64,000 bases of DNA from Sphingomonadales bacterium (GCA_027490095.1 JAIXYT010000026.1:1-64000), one strand, 5' to 3'. Counted from the first letter of the stretch, positions 50,412-60,196 are shown. A program made the numbers and translations. The notes: generated from the letters alone by a model not told the origin.

Positions 50412-50987
50412 ATGAAGAATGGCTTTGCAATCCTGGACGCCGCCACCGCCCCGGCGGACTCCGCCCCCCTGCTCGACGGCGTGCAGATGGCCTGGGGCTT
50501 CGTTCCCAACCTGCACCGGGTGCTCGCCGGGAGCCCGGCCGCGCTTGAGGCCTATGGCACGCTGTGGGGCCTGGCCGAAAAGACGGCCTTCACGCCGGTC
50601 GAGCGCAACATCGCCTACCTCGCGATCATCTACGAGAATGAATGCCGCTACTGCATGGCGGGCCACACCAACCTTTCCAAGATGGCGAAGGTGCCGGCTG
50701 GCGAGATCGAGGCGATCCGCGACGGGCGTCCGCTTGCTGACCCGAAGCTGGAGGCGCTGCGCCGCTTCGCCGCCAAGGTGACCGCCAACCGCGGCGTGGT
50801 GAGCGACACCGAGGTCGCTGCCTTCAAGGCTGCCGGCTACGACAACCGCGCCGTGCTCGACCTGCTGGTGCTGGCCGCGACCAAGCTCATTTCCAACTAC
50901 ACCAACCACCTGGCGGACACCCCGCTCGACCCCTTCATGAAGGGCGCGGAATGGGAAGCCCCCGGCCGTCTCGCCCGCGCGGCCTGA
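50412..50987 (+). CDS. Carboxymuconolactone decarboxylase/AhpD-like protein
   Basis: A 191-residue all-helical protein with the AhpD-type motif E-x-x-CRYC-x3-H in IYENECRYCMAGHTN, and TPVERNIAYLAI before it. In this family the two cysteines and His give peroxidase-linked disulfide chemistry or a related proton relay. GGAGACAGACG precedes the ATG. It is the divergent target of the LysR protein and is followed by a GST 71 bp downstream, which suggests a small redox or xenobiotic-response unit. Confidence 0.85.
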   Translation: MKNGFAILDAATAPADSAPLLDGVQMAWGFVPNLHRVLAGSPAALEAYGTLWGLAEKTAFTPVERNIAYLAIIYENECRYCMAGHTNLSKMAKVPAGEIEAIRDGRPLADPKLEALRRFAAKVTANRGVVSDTEVAAFKAAGYDNRAVLDLLVLAATKLISNYTNHLADTPLDPFMKGAEWEAPGRLARAA

Positions 50988-51058
50988 GCCGCGCTGTCCC
51001 CAACCGCCGAAGCCCCGCGCCGCCCTGGCGGCGCGGGCCTGCCTGAAGGATCACCCCC

Positions 51059-51682
51059 ATGTTCGAAGTCCATGCCTTTTCCACCCCCAACAGCGTGAAG
51101 GTGCCGATCGCGCTTGAGGAACTGGGGCTGCCCTACACGCTGGTGCCGGTGAACATCCGGCAGGGCGCGCAGAAGACACCCGAATTCCAGGCGCTGAATG
51201 CCAATGCCAAGGTGCCCGTGCTGATCGACCGGGCGCGCGACCTGGTGCTGACCGAAAGCGCCGCGATCCTGATCCATCTCGCCGAACAGACGGGCCGGCT
51301 GCTGCCGGCAGTGGGCGCGGCCCGCGCCCGGGTGTTCGAGCAGCTGTTCGTTCACGCATCCGGCCTGGGGCCTGCGTTCGGCAATGCGGGCTATTTCCGC
51401 AAGCTGGCGCCCGAGCCCATTCCGGCTGCGATCGAGCGCTTCGGGGCCGAGGCCGACCGGCTGGTGCGGCTGCTCGACGGCCTGCTCGCGCGGCAACAGT
51501 TCGTGGCCGGTGACGAGCTGACGATTGCCGACATCGCGCATTTCGGCTGGCTGTGGCGCCGCGAGTTCGCCGGCGTCGCGCTGGACGCCGCGCCCCATGT
51601 GCAGCGCTGGGTGGACGAGCTGCAGGCGCGGCCTGGCTTCGAGCGGGGCATTGCGCGGACCATGGCGCTGGCCGCGGCCTGA
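51059..51682 (+). CDS. Glutathione S-transferase-family protein
   Basis: A 207-residue GST. The N-domain begins FEVHAFSTPNSVKVPIALEELGLPYTLVPVNI and contains NANAKVPVLIDRARDLVLTESAAILIHLAEQTGRLLP. The C-domain has GDELTIADIAHFGWLWR. The Ser/Asn pair in TPNSVKV resembles the catalytic site of bacterial Nu/beta-like GSTs. AAGGA lies 8 nt before the ATG. It probably shares a transcript with the AhpD-like gene. Confidence 0.88.
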   Translation: MFEVHAFSTPNSVKVPIALEELGLPYTLVPVNIRQGAQKTPEFQALNANAKVPVLIDRARDLVLTESAAILIHLAEQTGRLLPAVGAARARVFEQLFVHASGLGPAFGNAGYFRKLAPEPIPAAIERFGAEADRLVRLLDGLLARQQFVAGDELTIADIAHFGWLWRREFAGVALDAAPHVQRWVDELQARPGFERGIARTMALAAA

Positions 51683-51770
51683 GGCGCGCGAATACCAGCG
51701 CAAGCTTCGGAGGGCCGGGGGCGGGGCGGCCGGATAGGAAGGGGCATCACCAAGCCAAAGGAGATGCCCG

Positions 51771-51878
51771 ATGCCCCGCTTCACTGCCTTCCTGCAGAGG
51801 ATTGCGCCCCCTACCCTTCTGCTGCTCTGCTGGGGTCTCCAGCAAGGCCTGCTGCTCCAGCTGGGCGGGAACGCCTGA
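51771..51878 (+). CDS. 35-residue hydrophobic mini-protein upstream of DUF1203-ada
   Basis: An ATG with a near-perfect ribosome site AAAGGAG 7 nt upstream opens a 35-codon frame with a membrane-like core (PPTLLLLCWGLQQGLLLQLGG). It ends TGA 1 nt before the ATG of the DUF1203 gene, so translation of the two should be coupled. The strong ribosome site and tight spacing are the evidence; there is no homologue I recognise. It may be a leader peptide or a small membrane protein. Confidence 0.5.
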   Translation: MPRFTAFLQRIAPPTLLLLCWGLQQGLLLQLGGNA

Positions 51879-51879
51879 G

Positions 51880-52359
51880 ATGGCCGGCGCAGCTCGCTTT
51901 CGCATCATGGGGCTGGATCCGGCCCCGTTCCGCCACCTCTATGGCCTGGATGCCGGGGCGCTGGCCCGGCACGGCGTGGAGCGGCACGTGGTGACTGCGT
52001 GCCCCGGCTTCCCCGACCGGGTGGAGCTGAGGGACGGGGTGCCGGGGGAGACCATGCTGCTCCTGAACTTCGAGCACCAGCCGGCGGCCACCCCCTACAG
52101 GGCCCGCCATGCCATCTTCGTGCGCGAAGGGGCGAACGAGCCTGCGCTGTTCGAGGACGTGCTGCCCGAGGTGATCCGCATCCGGCCGATTTCGCTGAGG
52201 GCCTTCGATGCGGACGGACGGATGGTGGACGCCGAGCTCGCCGACGGCACGGCGCTGGAGCCGATCATCGCGGCGATGTTCGGGAAGCCTGAGATCGCCT
52301 ATCTTCACGCCCATTACGCAAAGCGCGGCTGCTTTGCGGCGAGGATCGACCGGCCATGA
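51880..52359 (+). CDS. DUF1203-family protein
   Basis: A 159-residue protein matching DUF1203: FRIMGLDPAPFRHLYGL, PGFPDRVELRDGVPGETMLLLNFEHQP, PYRARHAIFVREG and YLHAHYAKRGCFAARI. Function is unknown. It starts 1 nt after the mini-protein stop and overlaps ada by ATGA, so it probably belongs to the ada unit. The conserved Cys and His residues near the C-terminus (HAHYAKRGC) could be functional, but that is speculation. Confidence 0.82.
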   Translation: MAGAARFRIMGLDPAPFRHLYGLDAGALARHGVERHVVTACPGFPDRVELRDGVPGETMLLLNFEHQPAATPYRARHAIFVREGANEPALFEDVLPEVIRIRPISLRAFDADGRMVDAELADGTALEPIIAAMFGKPEIAYLHAHYAKRGCFAARIDRP

Positions 52360-53477
52360 TGGCTCCCACCGAATTGCTGCCCGATGATGCCGCCTGGGCG
52401 GCGATCACGGCGCGCGACAAGGGCGCCGACGGCCGGTTCGTCTATGCCGTGCGGACGACCGGCATCTTCTGCCGACCCTCCTGCCCGTCGCGCCAGCCGA
52501 AGCGGGACAATGTGCGGGTGCTGCCCGACCCGGCGGCCGCGGTTGCGGCCGGCTACCGGGCCTGCCGGCGCTGCCACCCGGACCGCGACATGGCGGCGAA
52601 CACGCCGCTGATGCAGGCGATGGCGGACTGGATCGCGGCCCATGCCGACGAGACGCTGCCGCTTGCCCGGCTTGCCGGGCAAGCGGGGATGAGCCCGTCG
52701 CACTTCCAGCGGCGCTTCACGGCGGAGCTGGGGGTGAGCCCGCGCGACTACCAGGCGGCGCAGCGGATGCGGCTGCTGAAGGGCCGGCTGCGGCAGGGCG
52801 AGGATGTGCTCTCGGCCACCTTCGCGGCCGGCTATGGCTCGACCAGCCGGGTCTATGAACAGGTGGACGGCGGGCTGGGCATGACGCCGTCGGCCTATCG
52901 GGCGGGTGGCGCCGGCGAGACCGTCGGCTGGGCGGTGCGCGACACGGCGCTTGGGCCCCTGCTGATGGCCGCGACTGCACGCGGGGTGTGCATGGTGCAG
53001 TTCGGCGACAGCGAGGCGGCACTGCTGGCGCAGCTCAGGGCCGAATATCCCGCCGCGACGCTGGTGCAGGCGGGCGCCGAGGCCGAGGCGCCGCTGGAGG
53101 CCTGGATGGCGGCGCTTGCCGCGCACCTGGAGGGCTTTGCACCCCGGCCGGACCTGCCGCTGGATCTCAGGGGCACGGCCTTCCAGATCCGGGTGTGGCG
53201 CTACCTGCTGTCGATCCCGGACGGTGTCGTCGTCAGCTATGCCGAGCTTGCGGACGGCATCGGCAGCCCGGCAGCGGTGCGCGCGGCCGCAAGCGCCTGC
53301 GGCGCCAACCGGATCGCGGTGCTGATTCCCTGCCACCGGGTGCTGCGCAGCGACGGCACGCTCGGCGGCTATCGCTGGGGGCTGGACCGGAAGCGGGCGC
53401 TGCTGGACCGGGAGCGGGCCCGGCGCTCAGCGGCTGCTCACTCCCACTCGATCGTGCCGGGGGGCTTGGAAGTGTAG
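52356..53477 (+). CDS. ada: Bifunctional Ada protein (methylphosphotriester sensor/AraC activator/O6-alkylguanine transferase)
   Basis: A 373-residue Ada. The zinc/methyl-acceptor cysteines are in [15 protein letters not shown] and [10 protein letters not shown]. The AraC helix-turn-helix covers about 85-180 ([24 protein letters not shown]). The methyltransferase has [19 protein letters not shown] with the acceptor Cys. It repairs O6-alkylguanine and, once methylated on the N-domain, activates its own operon. The last 40 nt overlap antisense to the guaA 3' end, so the final residues ([12 protein letters not shown]) are encoded by the complement of guaA. Confidence 0.93.
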   Translation: MMAPTELLPDDAAWAAITARDKGADGRFVYAVRTTGIFCRPSCPSRQPKRDNVRVLPDPAAAVAAGYRACRRCHPDRDMAANTPLMQAMADWIAAHADETLPLARLAGQAGMSPSHFQRRFTAELGVSPRDYQAAQRMRLLKGRLRQGEDVLSATFAAGYGSTSRVYEQVDGGLGMTPSAYRAGGAGETVGWAVRDTALGPLLMAATARGVCMVQFGDSEAALLAQLRAEYPAATLVQAGAEAEAPLEAWMAALAAHLEGFAPRPDLPLDLRGTAFQIRVWRYLLSIPDGVVVSYAELADGIGSPAAVRAAASACGANRIAVLIPCHRVLRSDGTLGGYRWGLDRKRALLDRERARRSAAAHSHSIVPGGLEV

Positions 53478-55006
53478 TCGTAGACCACGCGGTTGATTCC
53501 GCGCACCTCGTTCACGATGCGGGTGGCGACCCGGCTGAGGAAGCTCGCCTCGAACGGGTAGATGTCGGCGGTCATGCCGTCGACCGAGGTGACGGCGCGC
53601 AAGCCGCAGACGCGGTCGTAGGTGCGGCCGTCGCCCATCACGCCGACGGTGCGCACCGGCAGCAGCACGGCAAAGGCCTGCCAGATGTGATCGTAGAGGC
53701 CGGCTGCGCGGATTTCCTCGAGATAGATTGCGTCGGCCTGCCGGAGGATATCGCAAGCCTCCTTCGTGACTTCGCCGGGGATGCGGATGGCGAGGCCCGG
53801 CCCCGGGAAGGGGTGGCGGCCGACGAACACGTCGGGCAGGCCGAGTTCGCGGCCCAATGCGCGCACCTCGTCCTTGAACAGTTCGCGCAAGGGTTCGACC
53901 AGCGCCATGTCCATGCGTTCGGTAAGCCCGCCAACATTGTGGTGGCTCTTGATGGTGACGCTGGGGCCGCCGGTGAAGGACACGCTCTCGATCACGTCGG
54001 GGTAGAGCGTGCCCTGCGCCAGGAACTTCGCGCCGCCGATCTTCTTCGCCTCGGCCTCGAACACGTCGATGAAGGTCTTGCCGATGAACTTGCGCTTGGC
54101 CTCGGGGTCGGTGACGCCCGCAAGGCCGCCCAGGAACAGCTCGCTGACGTCGGCGTGGACCAGCGGGATATTGTAATGGTCGCGGAACAGCGTCACGACC
54201 TGTTCGGCCTCGTGCAGGCGCATCAGGCCATGGTCGACGAACACGCAGGTCAGCTGTTCGCCGATCGCTTCGTGGATGAGGACGGCCGCGACCGCGCTGT
54301 CGACCCCGCCGGAGAGGCCACAGATGACCTTGCCCTTGCCCACCTGGGCGCGGATCTCGGCGATCTTGGTCTCGCGGAAGCTCGCCATGCTCCAGACGGG
54401 CTTGGCGCCGGCGACCTTGAGGACGAAATTCTCGATCAGCGCCCGGCCGTCGGGGGTGTGCACGACCTCGGGGTGGAACTGCACGCCGTAAAGCGCGCGG
54501 GATTCGTCGGCGACGAAGGCGAAGGGGGCGCCGTCGGACCTTGCCACCACCTCGAAGCCGGGGGGCAGCTGGTCAACATGGTCGCCGTGGCTCATCCAGA
54601 CGAGGTGCCTTGCGCCGTCGTCCCACACGCCCTCGAACAGCCGGCAGGGGGCCACCACCTGCACCTCGGCGCGGCCGAATTCGCGGGTGTGGCCCTTGGT
54701 GACCCGCCCGCCCAGCGCCTGCACCATCGCCTGCTGGCCGTAGCAGATGCCGAGCACCGGGACGCCGGCCGCAAGCACTTGCGCCGGAAGCGTGGGGCTT
54801 TCGGCCTCGGTGACGCTGGCCGGGCCGCCGGACAGGATGATGGCCTTGGGGCTGAGCCGCTCCAGCGCGGCCGCGGCGGCGTGGAACGGCACCACCTCGC
54901 AATAGACATGCGCCTCGCGCACGCGGCGGGCGATGAGCTGGGTGACCTGGCTCCCGAAATCGAGGATCAGGACGGTGTTGGCCTGGGCTTCCGCTGAGAC
55001 TGACAT
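53438..55006 (-). CDS. guaA: GMP synthase (glutamine-hydrolysing)
   Basis: A 522-residue enzyme. The glutaminase domain has [11 protein letters not shown] (Cys), and [10 protein letters not shown] (His, Glu). The ATP-pyrophosphatase domain has [10 protein letters not shown]. The C-terminal dimerisation domain ends [19 protein letters not shown]. It converts XMP to GMP. The gene is monocistronic in appearance, with the thioesterase gene 45 bp upstream. Its terminus is convergent with and overlaps ada. Confidence 0.97.
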   Translation of the reverse strand: MSVSAEAQANTVLILDFGSQVTQLIARRVREAHVYCEVVPFHAAAAALERLSPKAIILSGGPASVTEAESPTLPAQVLAAGVPVLGICYGQQAMVQALGGRVTKGHTREFGRAEVQVVAPCRLFEGVWDDGARHLVWMSHGDHVDQLPPGFEVVARSDGAPFAFVADESRALYGVQFHPEVVHTPDGRALIENFVLKVAGAKPVWSMASFRETKIAEIRAQVGKGKVICGLSGGVDSAVAAVLIHEAIGEQLTCVFVDHGLMRLHEAEQVVTLFRDHYNIPLVHADVSELFLGGLAGVTDPEAKRKFIGKTFIDVFEAEAKKIGGAKFLAQGTLYPDVIESVSFTGGPSVTIKSHHNVGGLTERMDMALVEPLRELFKDEVRALGRELGLPDVFVGRHPFPGPGLAIRIPGEVTKEACDILRQADAIYLEEIRAAGLYDHIWQAFAVLLPVRTVGVMGDGRTYDRVCGLRAVTSVDGMTADIYPFEASFLSRVATRIVNEVRGINRVVYDYTSKPPGTIEWE

Positions 55007-55051
55007 GGCGGGGCCATAAGGGCAGAATCGGGCGGACGCCAGAGGTTGCCG

Positions 55052-55501
55052 TCAGCCCTCCGATGCAGCCACGATCTCGGCGAGCACGGTGCGCCACTGC
55101 TCGTCCAGCGGGCGGGGCTTTCGGCCCTCGCGCTCGACATAGACATGGACGAAGAAGCCCTCCGCGGCAGGCTCGGGGTTGCCCTTCACGAACAGGCCGA
55201 TGTCGTAGCGGACCGAGGTGGTGCCGATGCGGCTGACGGCGATCCCGGCCTGCACCTCCTCTGGGAAGGCCACGGGGCGCGCATAGGTGCAGCCCGTTTC
55301 CACCACCAGGCCGATGATCGGCCCGCGCTCGATGTCCAGCAGGCCCTTTTCCACCAGCCAGGCGTTCACGGCCGTGTCGAAGAAGCTGTAATAGACCACG
55401 TTGTTCACATGGCCGTAGACGTCATTGTCCATCCAGCGGGTCGCGATCGGACGCCATGCCTTGTAATGCCGACGCTGTCGCATCGGTCGCTTCTCCGCCA
55501 T
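55052..55501 (-). CDS. Acyl-CoA thioesterase (4HBT hotdog fold)
   Basis: A 149-residue hotdog protein with TRWMDNDVYGHVNNVVYYSFFDTAVNAWL, the 4-hydroxybenzoyl-CoA thioesterase signature with catalytic Asp, followed by GTTSVRYDIGLF and FVHVYVERE. It should hydrolyse acyl-CoA thioesters in the cytoplasm, chain length unknown. It lies between guaA and the alcohol dehydrogenase, on the same strand with short gaps (45 and 20 bp). Confidence 0.88.
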   Translation of the reverse strand: MAEKRPMRQRRHYKAWRPIATRWMDNDVYGHVNNVVYYSFFDTAVNAWLVEKGLLDIERGPIIGLVVETGCTYARPVAFPEEVQAGIAVSRIGTTSVRYDIGLFVKGNPEPAAEGFFVHVYVEREGRKPRPLDEQWRTVLAEIVAASEG

Positions 55502-55521
55502 TCTCTGCCCCCGTTAACTTT

Positions 55522-56649
55522 CTACCAAGCCTGTTGGTAAAGCCCTAGCGCATCGCCCTCAGTGATGGGAACAGGGTTGTTGATCAGCAGCCGCTGCTGC
55601 TTCATCGCCTCGGCCGCCAGAAGCGGCAGCTGGTTGTGGCTGATGCCCAGCGCCTTCAGTTCCAGCGGAAGCCCGGTCGCCAGCATCAGCGCCTCCAGCG
55701 CGTCGATGAAGCCCTCGGCGCCGCCGCCAGCGCCGATCGCCCCCCCCAGTTCCGCATAGAGCGGGGCCGCGCCGGGCAGGTTGTGGCGGAGCACCTGGCG
55801 CAGCATCAGCGCATTGCTGTGCCCGTGCGGCACATGGAAATGCCCGCCCAGCGGATAGGCGAGCGCATGCACCCCGCCGACCGGCGCATTGGCAAAGGCA
55901 ACGCCGGCAAGGTGGCTGCCGAGCAGCATTGCGCCCCTCGCCTCCAGGTCCTCCGGCGCGTCGCAGGCCTTCAGCAGATTGGCCGCAAGCAGCCGCAGCG
56001 CCTCGCGCGCGAGCGCATCGGACAGCGGATTCTTCAGCCGCGCCGAGGTGTAGGCCTCGATCGCATGCACCATCGCGTCGATTCCGGTCGCCGCCGTCAC
56101 ATGGCGCGGCAGGCCGACCGTCAGGCCCGGGTCCAGGGCTGCGATGTCGGCGATCAGCGGGTCGGAAACCACGCCCTTCTTCTCGGTGTCACCCACCGTC
56201 ACGATGGAAATCGGGGTCGCCTCGGATCCCGTGCCGGCCGTGGTGGGCACCAGCACCAGCGGCAGGCGGGCGCCCCTGGCCTGCCCCACGCCGTAGATGT
56301 CGTCCAGCGCGTCGCCGCTGCCGATCAGATAGGCGGCGAGCTTCGCCACATCCATCGGCGAGCCGCCGCCGAACCCGACGACCGAGGTGACGCCCCCTGC
56401 CCGCCCGGCCTCGGCACAGACGAGCACGGTTGCAGCCGAGGGGTCGGCCTCGACACGGTCGAAGATCACCATGTCATGGCCCGCCTTGCGCAGCGCCGCG
56501 AGGGCTGTGCGGGGAAGCCCCATGCCAAGGAGCGCCGCGTCGGTCACGAAAAGGACAGGCCCGGCCGGCAGATGCTCTGCCAGCCGGGCCGCGATCCCTG
56601 CCCCGGCGATCACGCGGGGGCCATAGTTGAAGCTGAAGTCCGTTGCCAT
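55522..56649 (-). CDS. Iron-containing alcohol dehydrogenase
   Basis: A 375-residue group III dehydrogenase. GFGGGSPMDVAKLAAYL binds NAD(P), PTTAGTGSEATPISIVT follows, and metal ligands are in GIDAMVHAIEAYTS, GVHALAYPLGGHFHVPHGHSNALML. Members reduce aldehydes or oxidise primary and secondary alcohols, or act on maleylacetate and butanol; the specificity cannot be called. It precedes the thioesterase and lies 32 bp downstream of rplQ. Confidence 0.9.
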   Translation of the reverse strand: MATDFSFNYGPRVIAGAGIAARLAEHLPAGPVLFVTDAALLGMGLPRTALAALRKAGHDMVIFDRVEADPSAATVLVCAEAGRAGGVTSVVGFGGGSPMDVAKLAAYLIGSGDALDDIYGVGQARGARLPLVLVPTTAGTGSEATPISIVTVGDTEKKGVVSDPLIADIAALDPGLTVGLPRHVTAATGIDAMVHAIEAYTSARLKNPLSDALAREALRLLAANLLKACDAPEDLEARGAMLLGSHLAGVAFANAPVGGVHALAYPLGGHFHVPHGHSNALMLRQVLRHNLPGAAPLYAELGGAIGAGGGAEGFIDALEALMLATGLPLELKALGISHNQLPLLAAEAMKQQRLLINNPVPITEGDALGLYQQAW

Positions 56650-56681
56650 GGCAGGGCTCTTAGCCCCGCACGGCGCGGACG

Positions 56682-57098
56682 TTAAGCCGCTTGTGCCGTG
56701 TCTTCGGCGACGGGGCCCGAATCCTGGCCCTTGGCGCTGACATCGCGGTCCACGAACTCGATCACCGCCATCGGCGCCTGGTCCGAGGCGCGGAAGCCGG
56801 CCTTCAGCACGCGGACATAGCCGCCCGGACGGTCGGCGTAGCGCACGGCCAGCACGTCGAACAGCTTCTTCAGCTGCGCATCGTCCTGCAGGCGGGCGTC
56901 AGCCAGGCGGCGGTTAGACAGCCCGCCCTTCTTCGCCAGCGTCACCAGCTTCTCGACATAGGGGCGAAGCTCCTTCGCCTTCGGCAGCGTGGTCGTGATC
57001 TGCTCATGCTTGATCAGCGAGGCCGACATGTTCTTCAGCATGGCCATCCGGTGTTCGGTGGTCCGGCCGAGCTTGCGATGGGCAATCTTGTGACGCAT
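56682..57098 (-). CDS. rplQ: Ribosomal protein L17
   Basis: A 138-residue L17: [58 protein letters not shown] is the invariant N-terminal domain. An acidic C-terminal tail ([18 protein letters not shown]) extends past the core. It is the last gene of the alpha operon, 238 bp after rpoA; the gap carries hairpin repeats. Confidence 0.97.
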   Translation of the reverse strand: MRHKIAHRKLGRTTEHRMAMLKNMSASLIKHEQITTTLPKAKELRPYVEKLVTLAKKGGLSNRRLADARLQDDAQLKKLFDVLAVRYADRPGGYVRVLKAGFRASDQAPMAVIEFVDRDVSAKGQDSGPVAEDTAQAA

Positions 57099-57213
57099 TT
57101 TTCAAGTCTCCGTTCGTAAGGGGGCCGTATCAGGTACCCCAGTCCACGCTCGCTTGGCCCCGAGCGCTTTGGGCTTGGTGTCCGTGACGTCGGACGGGCT
57201 TTTCGCCGAACCC

Positions 57214-57310
57214 GCGTTTGCGGGCAAAGCCCGCGAAGCGGGCCCGCCGAAAACCCACCGGCCGATCGCTGCGGCGAGTCTGCGGACCTTCGGACGATTG
57301 CTGCGCAATC
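57214..57310. repeat. Hairpin repeats between rpoA and rplQ
   Basis: The 238-bp gap contains GCGGGC-AAA-GCCCGC (57220-57234), the block TGCGGCGAGTCTGCGGACC (about 57270-57288) and GATTGC-TGC-GCAATC (57296-57310). The second is 17/19 identical to 36331-36349. This is a long gap inside an otherwise compact ribosomal operon and may cause RNA processing between rpoA and rplQ. Confidence 0.6.
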
Positions 57311-57336
57311 GTGCCTCCAGGCCGCAGCCGCCTTCG

Positions 57337-58386
57337 CTAGAACTCCTGTTCCAGCTTCTTCGCCAGGTCCTCGATATTCTCCGGCGGCCAACCCGGGATG
57401 TCCATCCCGAGGCGGAGCCCCATGGAAGCGAGGACTTCCTTGATCTCGTTCAGCGACTTGCGGCCGAAGTTCGGGGTCCGGAGCATTTCCGGCTCGCTCT
57501 TCTGCACCAGGTCGCCGATGTAGATGATGTTGTCGTTCTTCAGGCAGTTGGCCGAACGGACGCTCAGTTCCAGCTCGTCCACCTTCTTGAGGAGGTTGCG
57601 GTTCATCATCACGTCGGTCGGCGCGTCCTCGATCGCGCCGGCGACAGGCGCCGCGGCGACCGGGCGGGCGGCTGGCTCTTCGAAGTTGATGAACAGCTGC
57701 AGCTGGTCCTGCAGGATGCGGGCGGCATAGCCCACCGCATCTTCCGGCGGAACCGAGCCATCGGTTTCCACCGTCAGCGTCAGCTTGTCGTAATCGAGGT
57801 CCTGGCCGACGCGGGTGGGTTCCACCTTGTAGGCCACCTGGCGCACCGGCGAATAGATGGCATCGACCGGGATCAGCCCGATCGGCGCATCGGCCGGACG
57901 GTTCATGGCGGCGGGCACATAGCCCTTCCCCGTGGACACCGTCAGCTCCATGTTGAAGGTCGCGCCTTCGTCGAGCGTGCAGATCACGAGATCGGGGTTG
58001 GAGATCTCGATGTCGCCCGACACGGCGATCTGGCCGGCGGTGACTTCGCCGGGGCCCGATGCCGACAGCGCAAGCCGCTTCACCTGGTCGCCCTGCATCT
58101 TCACGACGATCTGCTTCACGTTGAGGACGATGTCCGTCACATCCTCGCGAACGCCGGGCAGCGACGAGAATTCGTGCAGCGCGCCGTCGATCTTGATCGC
58201 CGTCACCGCCGCGCCCTGCAGGCTCGACAGCAGCACGCGCCGCAGCGCGTTGCCAAGGGTCAGGCCGAACCCGCGCTCGAGCGGTTCGGCCACGAACACC
58301 TTCTTCGCCGAGGTGCCGCCGGACTTCACGTCCAACGCGTTCGGCTTCTTCAGTTCCTGCCAGTTCTTTGCATAGGCTGCTGACAC
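57337..58386 (-). CDS. rpoA: RNA polymerase alpha subunit
   Basis: A 349-residue alpha subunit. The N-domain contains [31 protein letters not shown] (dimer interface and beta contact). The C-domain contains [58 protein letters not shown] (UP-element and activator contact). The linker includes an Ala/Pro-rich stretch near 235-245. It lies in the alpha operon 161 bp after rpsK. Confidence 0.98.
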   Translation of the reverse strand: MSAAYAKNWQELKKPNALDVKSGGTSAKKVFVAEPLERGFGLTLGNALRRVLLSSLQGAAVTAIKIDGALHEFSSLPGVREDVTDIVLNVKQIVVKMQGDQVKRLALSASGPGEVTAGQIAVSGDIEISNPDLVICTLDEGATFNMELTVSTGKGYVPAAMNRPADAPIGLIPVDAIYSPVRQVAYKVEPTRVGQDLDYDKLTLTVETDGSVPPEDAVGYAARILQDQLQLFINFEEPAARPVAAAPVAGAIEDAPTDVMMNRNLLKKVDELELSVRSANCLKNDNIIYIGDLVQKSEPEMLRTPNFGRKSLNEIKEVLASMGLRLGMDIPGWPPENIEDLAKKLEQEF

Positions 58387-58508
58387 GTGTTTTTCACCTT
58401 CGCCTGTCGCAGGGCCACCCGTCGGCGGCCTGCCCTGTGATGTGAAACCCTCGCGGGTTCCGTGCCCCTCACGCGCCCCGCTATCCCCGTCGGGACCATG
58501 GGGCGCTG

Positions 58509-58536
58509 CCGTCCGGTGGGGGGGACCGCCGGACGG
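58509..58536 (-). other. Hairpin in the rpsK-rpoA intercistronic gap
   Basis: CCGTCCGG/CCGGACGG (58509-58516 with 58529-58536) forms an 8-bp stem with a 12-nt loop, without a T-run. It could be a processing or stability element, or a partial terminator setting the ratio of S11 to alpha subunit. Confidence 0.45.
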
Positions 58537-58547
58537 GTATGCCAGTG

Positions 58548-58937
58548 TCAGACCCGGCGGCGCTTCGGCGGCCGAACCCCGTTGTGCGGAATCGACGTCA
58601 CGTCGCGGATCGAGGTGATCTGGAAGCCGACGGCCTGCAGCGCGCGAAGCGCGGATTCACGGCCCGAACCGGGCCCCTTCACCTCGACTTCGAGCGTACG
58701 GACGCCATGTTCGGCGGCCTTCTTGCCGGCGTCCTCGGCCGCGACCTGCGCGGCATAGGGCGTGGACTTGCGGCTGCCCTTGAAGCCCATCGTGCCGGCC
58801 GACGACCAGGCAATCGCATTGCCCTGCGCGTCCGTGATGGTGATCATGGTGTTGTTGAAGCTGGCGTTCACATGCGCAACGCCGGCCGTGATGTTCTTGC
58901 GCTCGCGGCGCTTCAGCCTTTCGGGTGCGCGTGCCAT
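58548..58937 (-). CDS. rpsK: Ribosomal protein S11
   Basis: A 129-residue S11: [57 protein letters not shown], ending in [10 protein letters not shown]. It forms part of the 30S platform. The ATG overlaps the rpsM stop (TAATG), so translation is coupled. Confidence 0.98.
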   Translation of the reverse strand: MARAPERLKRRERKNITAGVAHVNASFNNTMITITDAQGNAIAWSSAGTMGFKGSRKSTPYAAQVAAEDAGKKAAEHGVRTLEVEVKGPGSGRESALRALQAVGFQITSIRDVTSIPHNGVRPPKRRRV

Positions 58938-59305
58938 TACTTCTTCTTCCCTGCGATCGGCTTCGCCTTGCCCTTGCGGGTGCGGGCGTTGGTGTGGGTG
59001 CGCTGGCCGCGGACGGGCAGGCCCTTGCGGTGCCGGAGGCCGCGATAGCAGGCCAGGTCCATCAGACGCTTGATGTTCATCGCGGTGTCGCGGCGAAGAT
59101 CGCCTTCAACCGTGTAGTCGCGGTCGATCGTCTCGCGGATCTGCAGCACTTCGGCGTCCGTCAGGTCCTGCACCCGGCGCTCGGGCGGGAAGCCCAGCTT
59201 GACGGTGATTTCCTTGGCGCGCGTGCGGCCGATTCCGTGAATGTAGGTCAGCGCGATTTCCACGCGCTTGTTGGTGGGGATGTTCACCCCTGCGATACGT
59301 GCCAC
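58937..59305 (-). CDS. rpsM: Ribosomal protein S13
   Basis: A 122-residue S13 starting [32 protein letters not shown] and ending [22 protein letters not shown] chose the GTG at 59305 because it gives the standard length and N-terminus and follows AGGAG by 6 nt. The ATG at 59323 lies upstream of that ribosome site. It contacts L5 and tRNA in the 30S head. Confidence 0.96.
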   Translation of the reverse strand: MARIAGVNIPTNKRVEIALTYIHGIGRTRAKEITVKLGFPPERRVQDLTDAEVLQIRETIDRDYTVEGDLRRDTAMNIKRLMDLACYRGLRHRKGLPVRGQRTHTNARTRKGKAKPIAGKKK

Positions 59306-59387
59306 AAACTGCTCCTGCTCCACGGGGTGCCTTGGGCCGGGCCCCCATCTCTGTGCGTCGCCGTCTTCCCCAAAGCGGGCGCGGGCC

Positions 59388-59405
59388 TGCCGGACAGGTC
59401 CGGCA
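59388..59405. other. Perfect hairpin between adk and rpsM
   Basis: TGCCGGAC-AG-GTCCGGCA is an 8-bp perfect stem in the 231-bp gap between adk and rpsM. No T-run follows on the minus strand. It may mark an attenuation or processing point at the start of the alpha operon. Confidence 0.4.
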
Positions 59406-59536
59406 ACTGCGGCTCGCTCGCGCTGGAGGAATCGGAAGCGCCGTCGCTAGAGGCGAAGCGCTTCGCTGTCAAGCGGGCAGAGGAAGAATCTCCGCCCTGT
59501 CAAGAGGGGTTTTGCGAAAGTGCGCGCACCTGCCCG

Positions 59537-60196
59537 TCAGGGCCGGTCGAGCACGTCCGCGATTGCCGCCTCGACGGCTTCCATCGATGCCATTCCGTCG
59601 ACATCGCTGACCAGACCGCGCGCGGCATAGATCGGCAGGATGGGTGCGGTCTTGGCGCGATACTCCGCCATGCGCGTGCGCACCGTTTCGGCATTGTCGT
59701 CGGGACGGCGCTTGAACTCCGTACCGCCGCAGCGGTCGCAGATGCCGTCCTTCGCGGGCAGCTTGTAGCGATCGTGATAGCCCTCGCCGCAATTGGCGCA
59801 GGTGAAACGGCCGGTGATGCGGTCGACCAGCGCCTCTTCATCCACCACCAGCTCGATCACATGGTCCAGCGTGCGGCCGCGGCTGCCCAGCAGCCCGTCC
59901 AGCAGGCCCGCCTGAACGGCCGTGCGCGGATAGCCATCGAAGATGATGCCCTTCTCCAGCGGAATTCCGTCGAGATGCTCGCCCAGGATCTCGGCCATCA
60001 GCTCGTCAGGAAACAGCTTGCCGGCCTTCATGATCTCGTCGGCCATACGGCCGACCTCGGTCCCGGCCTTCACGGCCGCCCGCAGGATGTCGCCTGTCGA
60101 CAGCTGCACCATGCCGCGGTCGGCAACCAGCTTGCCTGCCTGCGTGCCCTTGCCCGCGCCCGGAGGGCCGAGCAGGATGATGTTGGTTCCCCTCAC
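59537..60196 (-). CDS. adk: Adenylate kinase
   Basis: A 219-residue adenylate kinase: GPPGAGKGTQ P-loop, STGDILRAAVKAGTEVGR, FDGYPRT, DRITGR, and a long LID with zinc finger C-x2-C-x16-C-x2-C (CANCGEGYHDRY ... CDRCGG). FDGYPRT replaces the usual FDGFPRT. I place the start at GTG 60196, next to the conserved NIILLGPPG; TTG at 60232 overlapping the secY stop is an alternative. It balances ATP, ADP and AMP. The secY-adk linkage is standard. Confidence 0.94.
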   Translation of the reverse strand: MRGTNIILLGPPGAGKGTQAGKLVADRGMVQLSTGDILRAAVKAGTEVGRMADEIMKAGKLFPDELMAEILGEHLDGIPLEKGIIFDGYPRTAVQAGLLDGLLGSRGRTLDHVIELVVDEEALVDRITGRFTCANCGEGYHDRYKLPAKDGICDRCGGTEFKRRPDDNAETVRTRMAEYRAKTAPILPIYAARGLVSDVDGMASMEAVEAAIADVLDRP

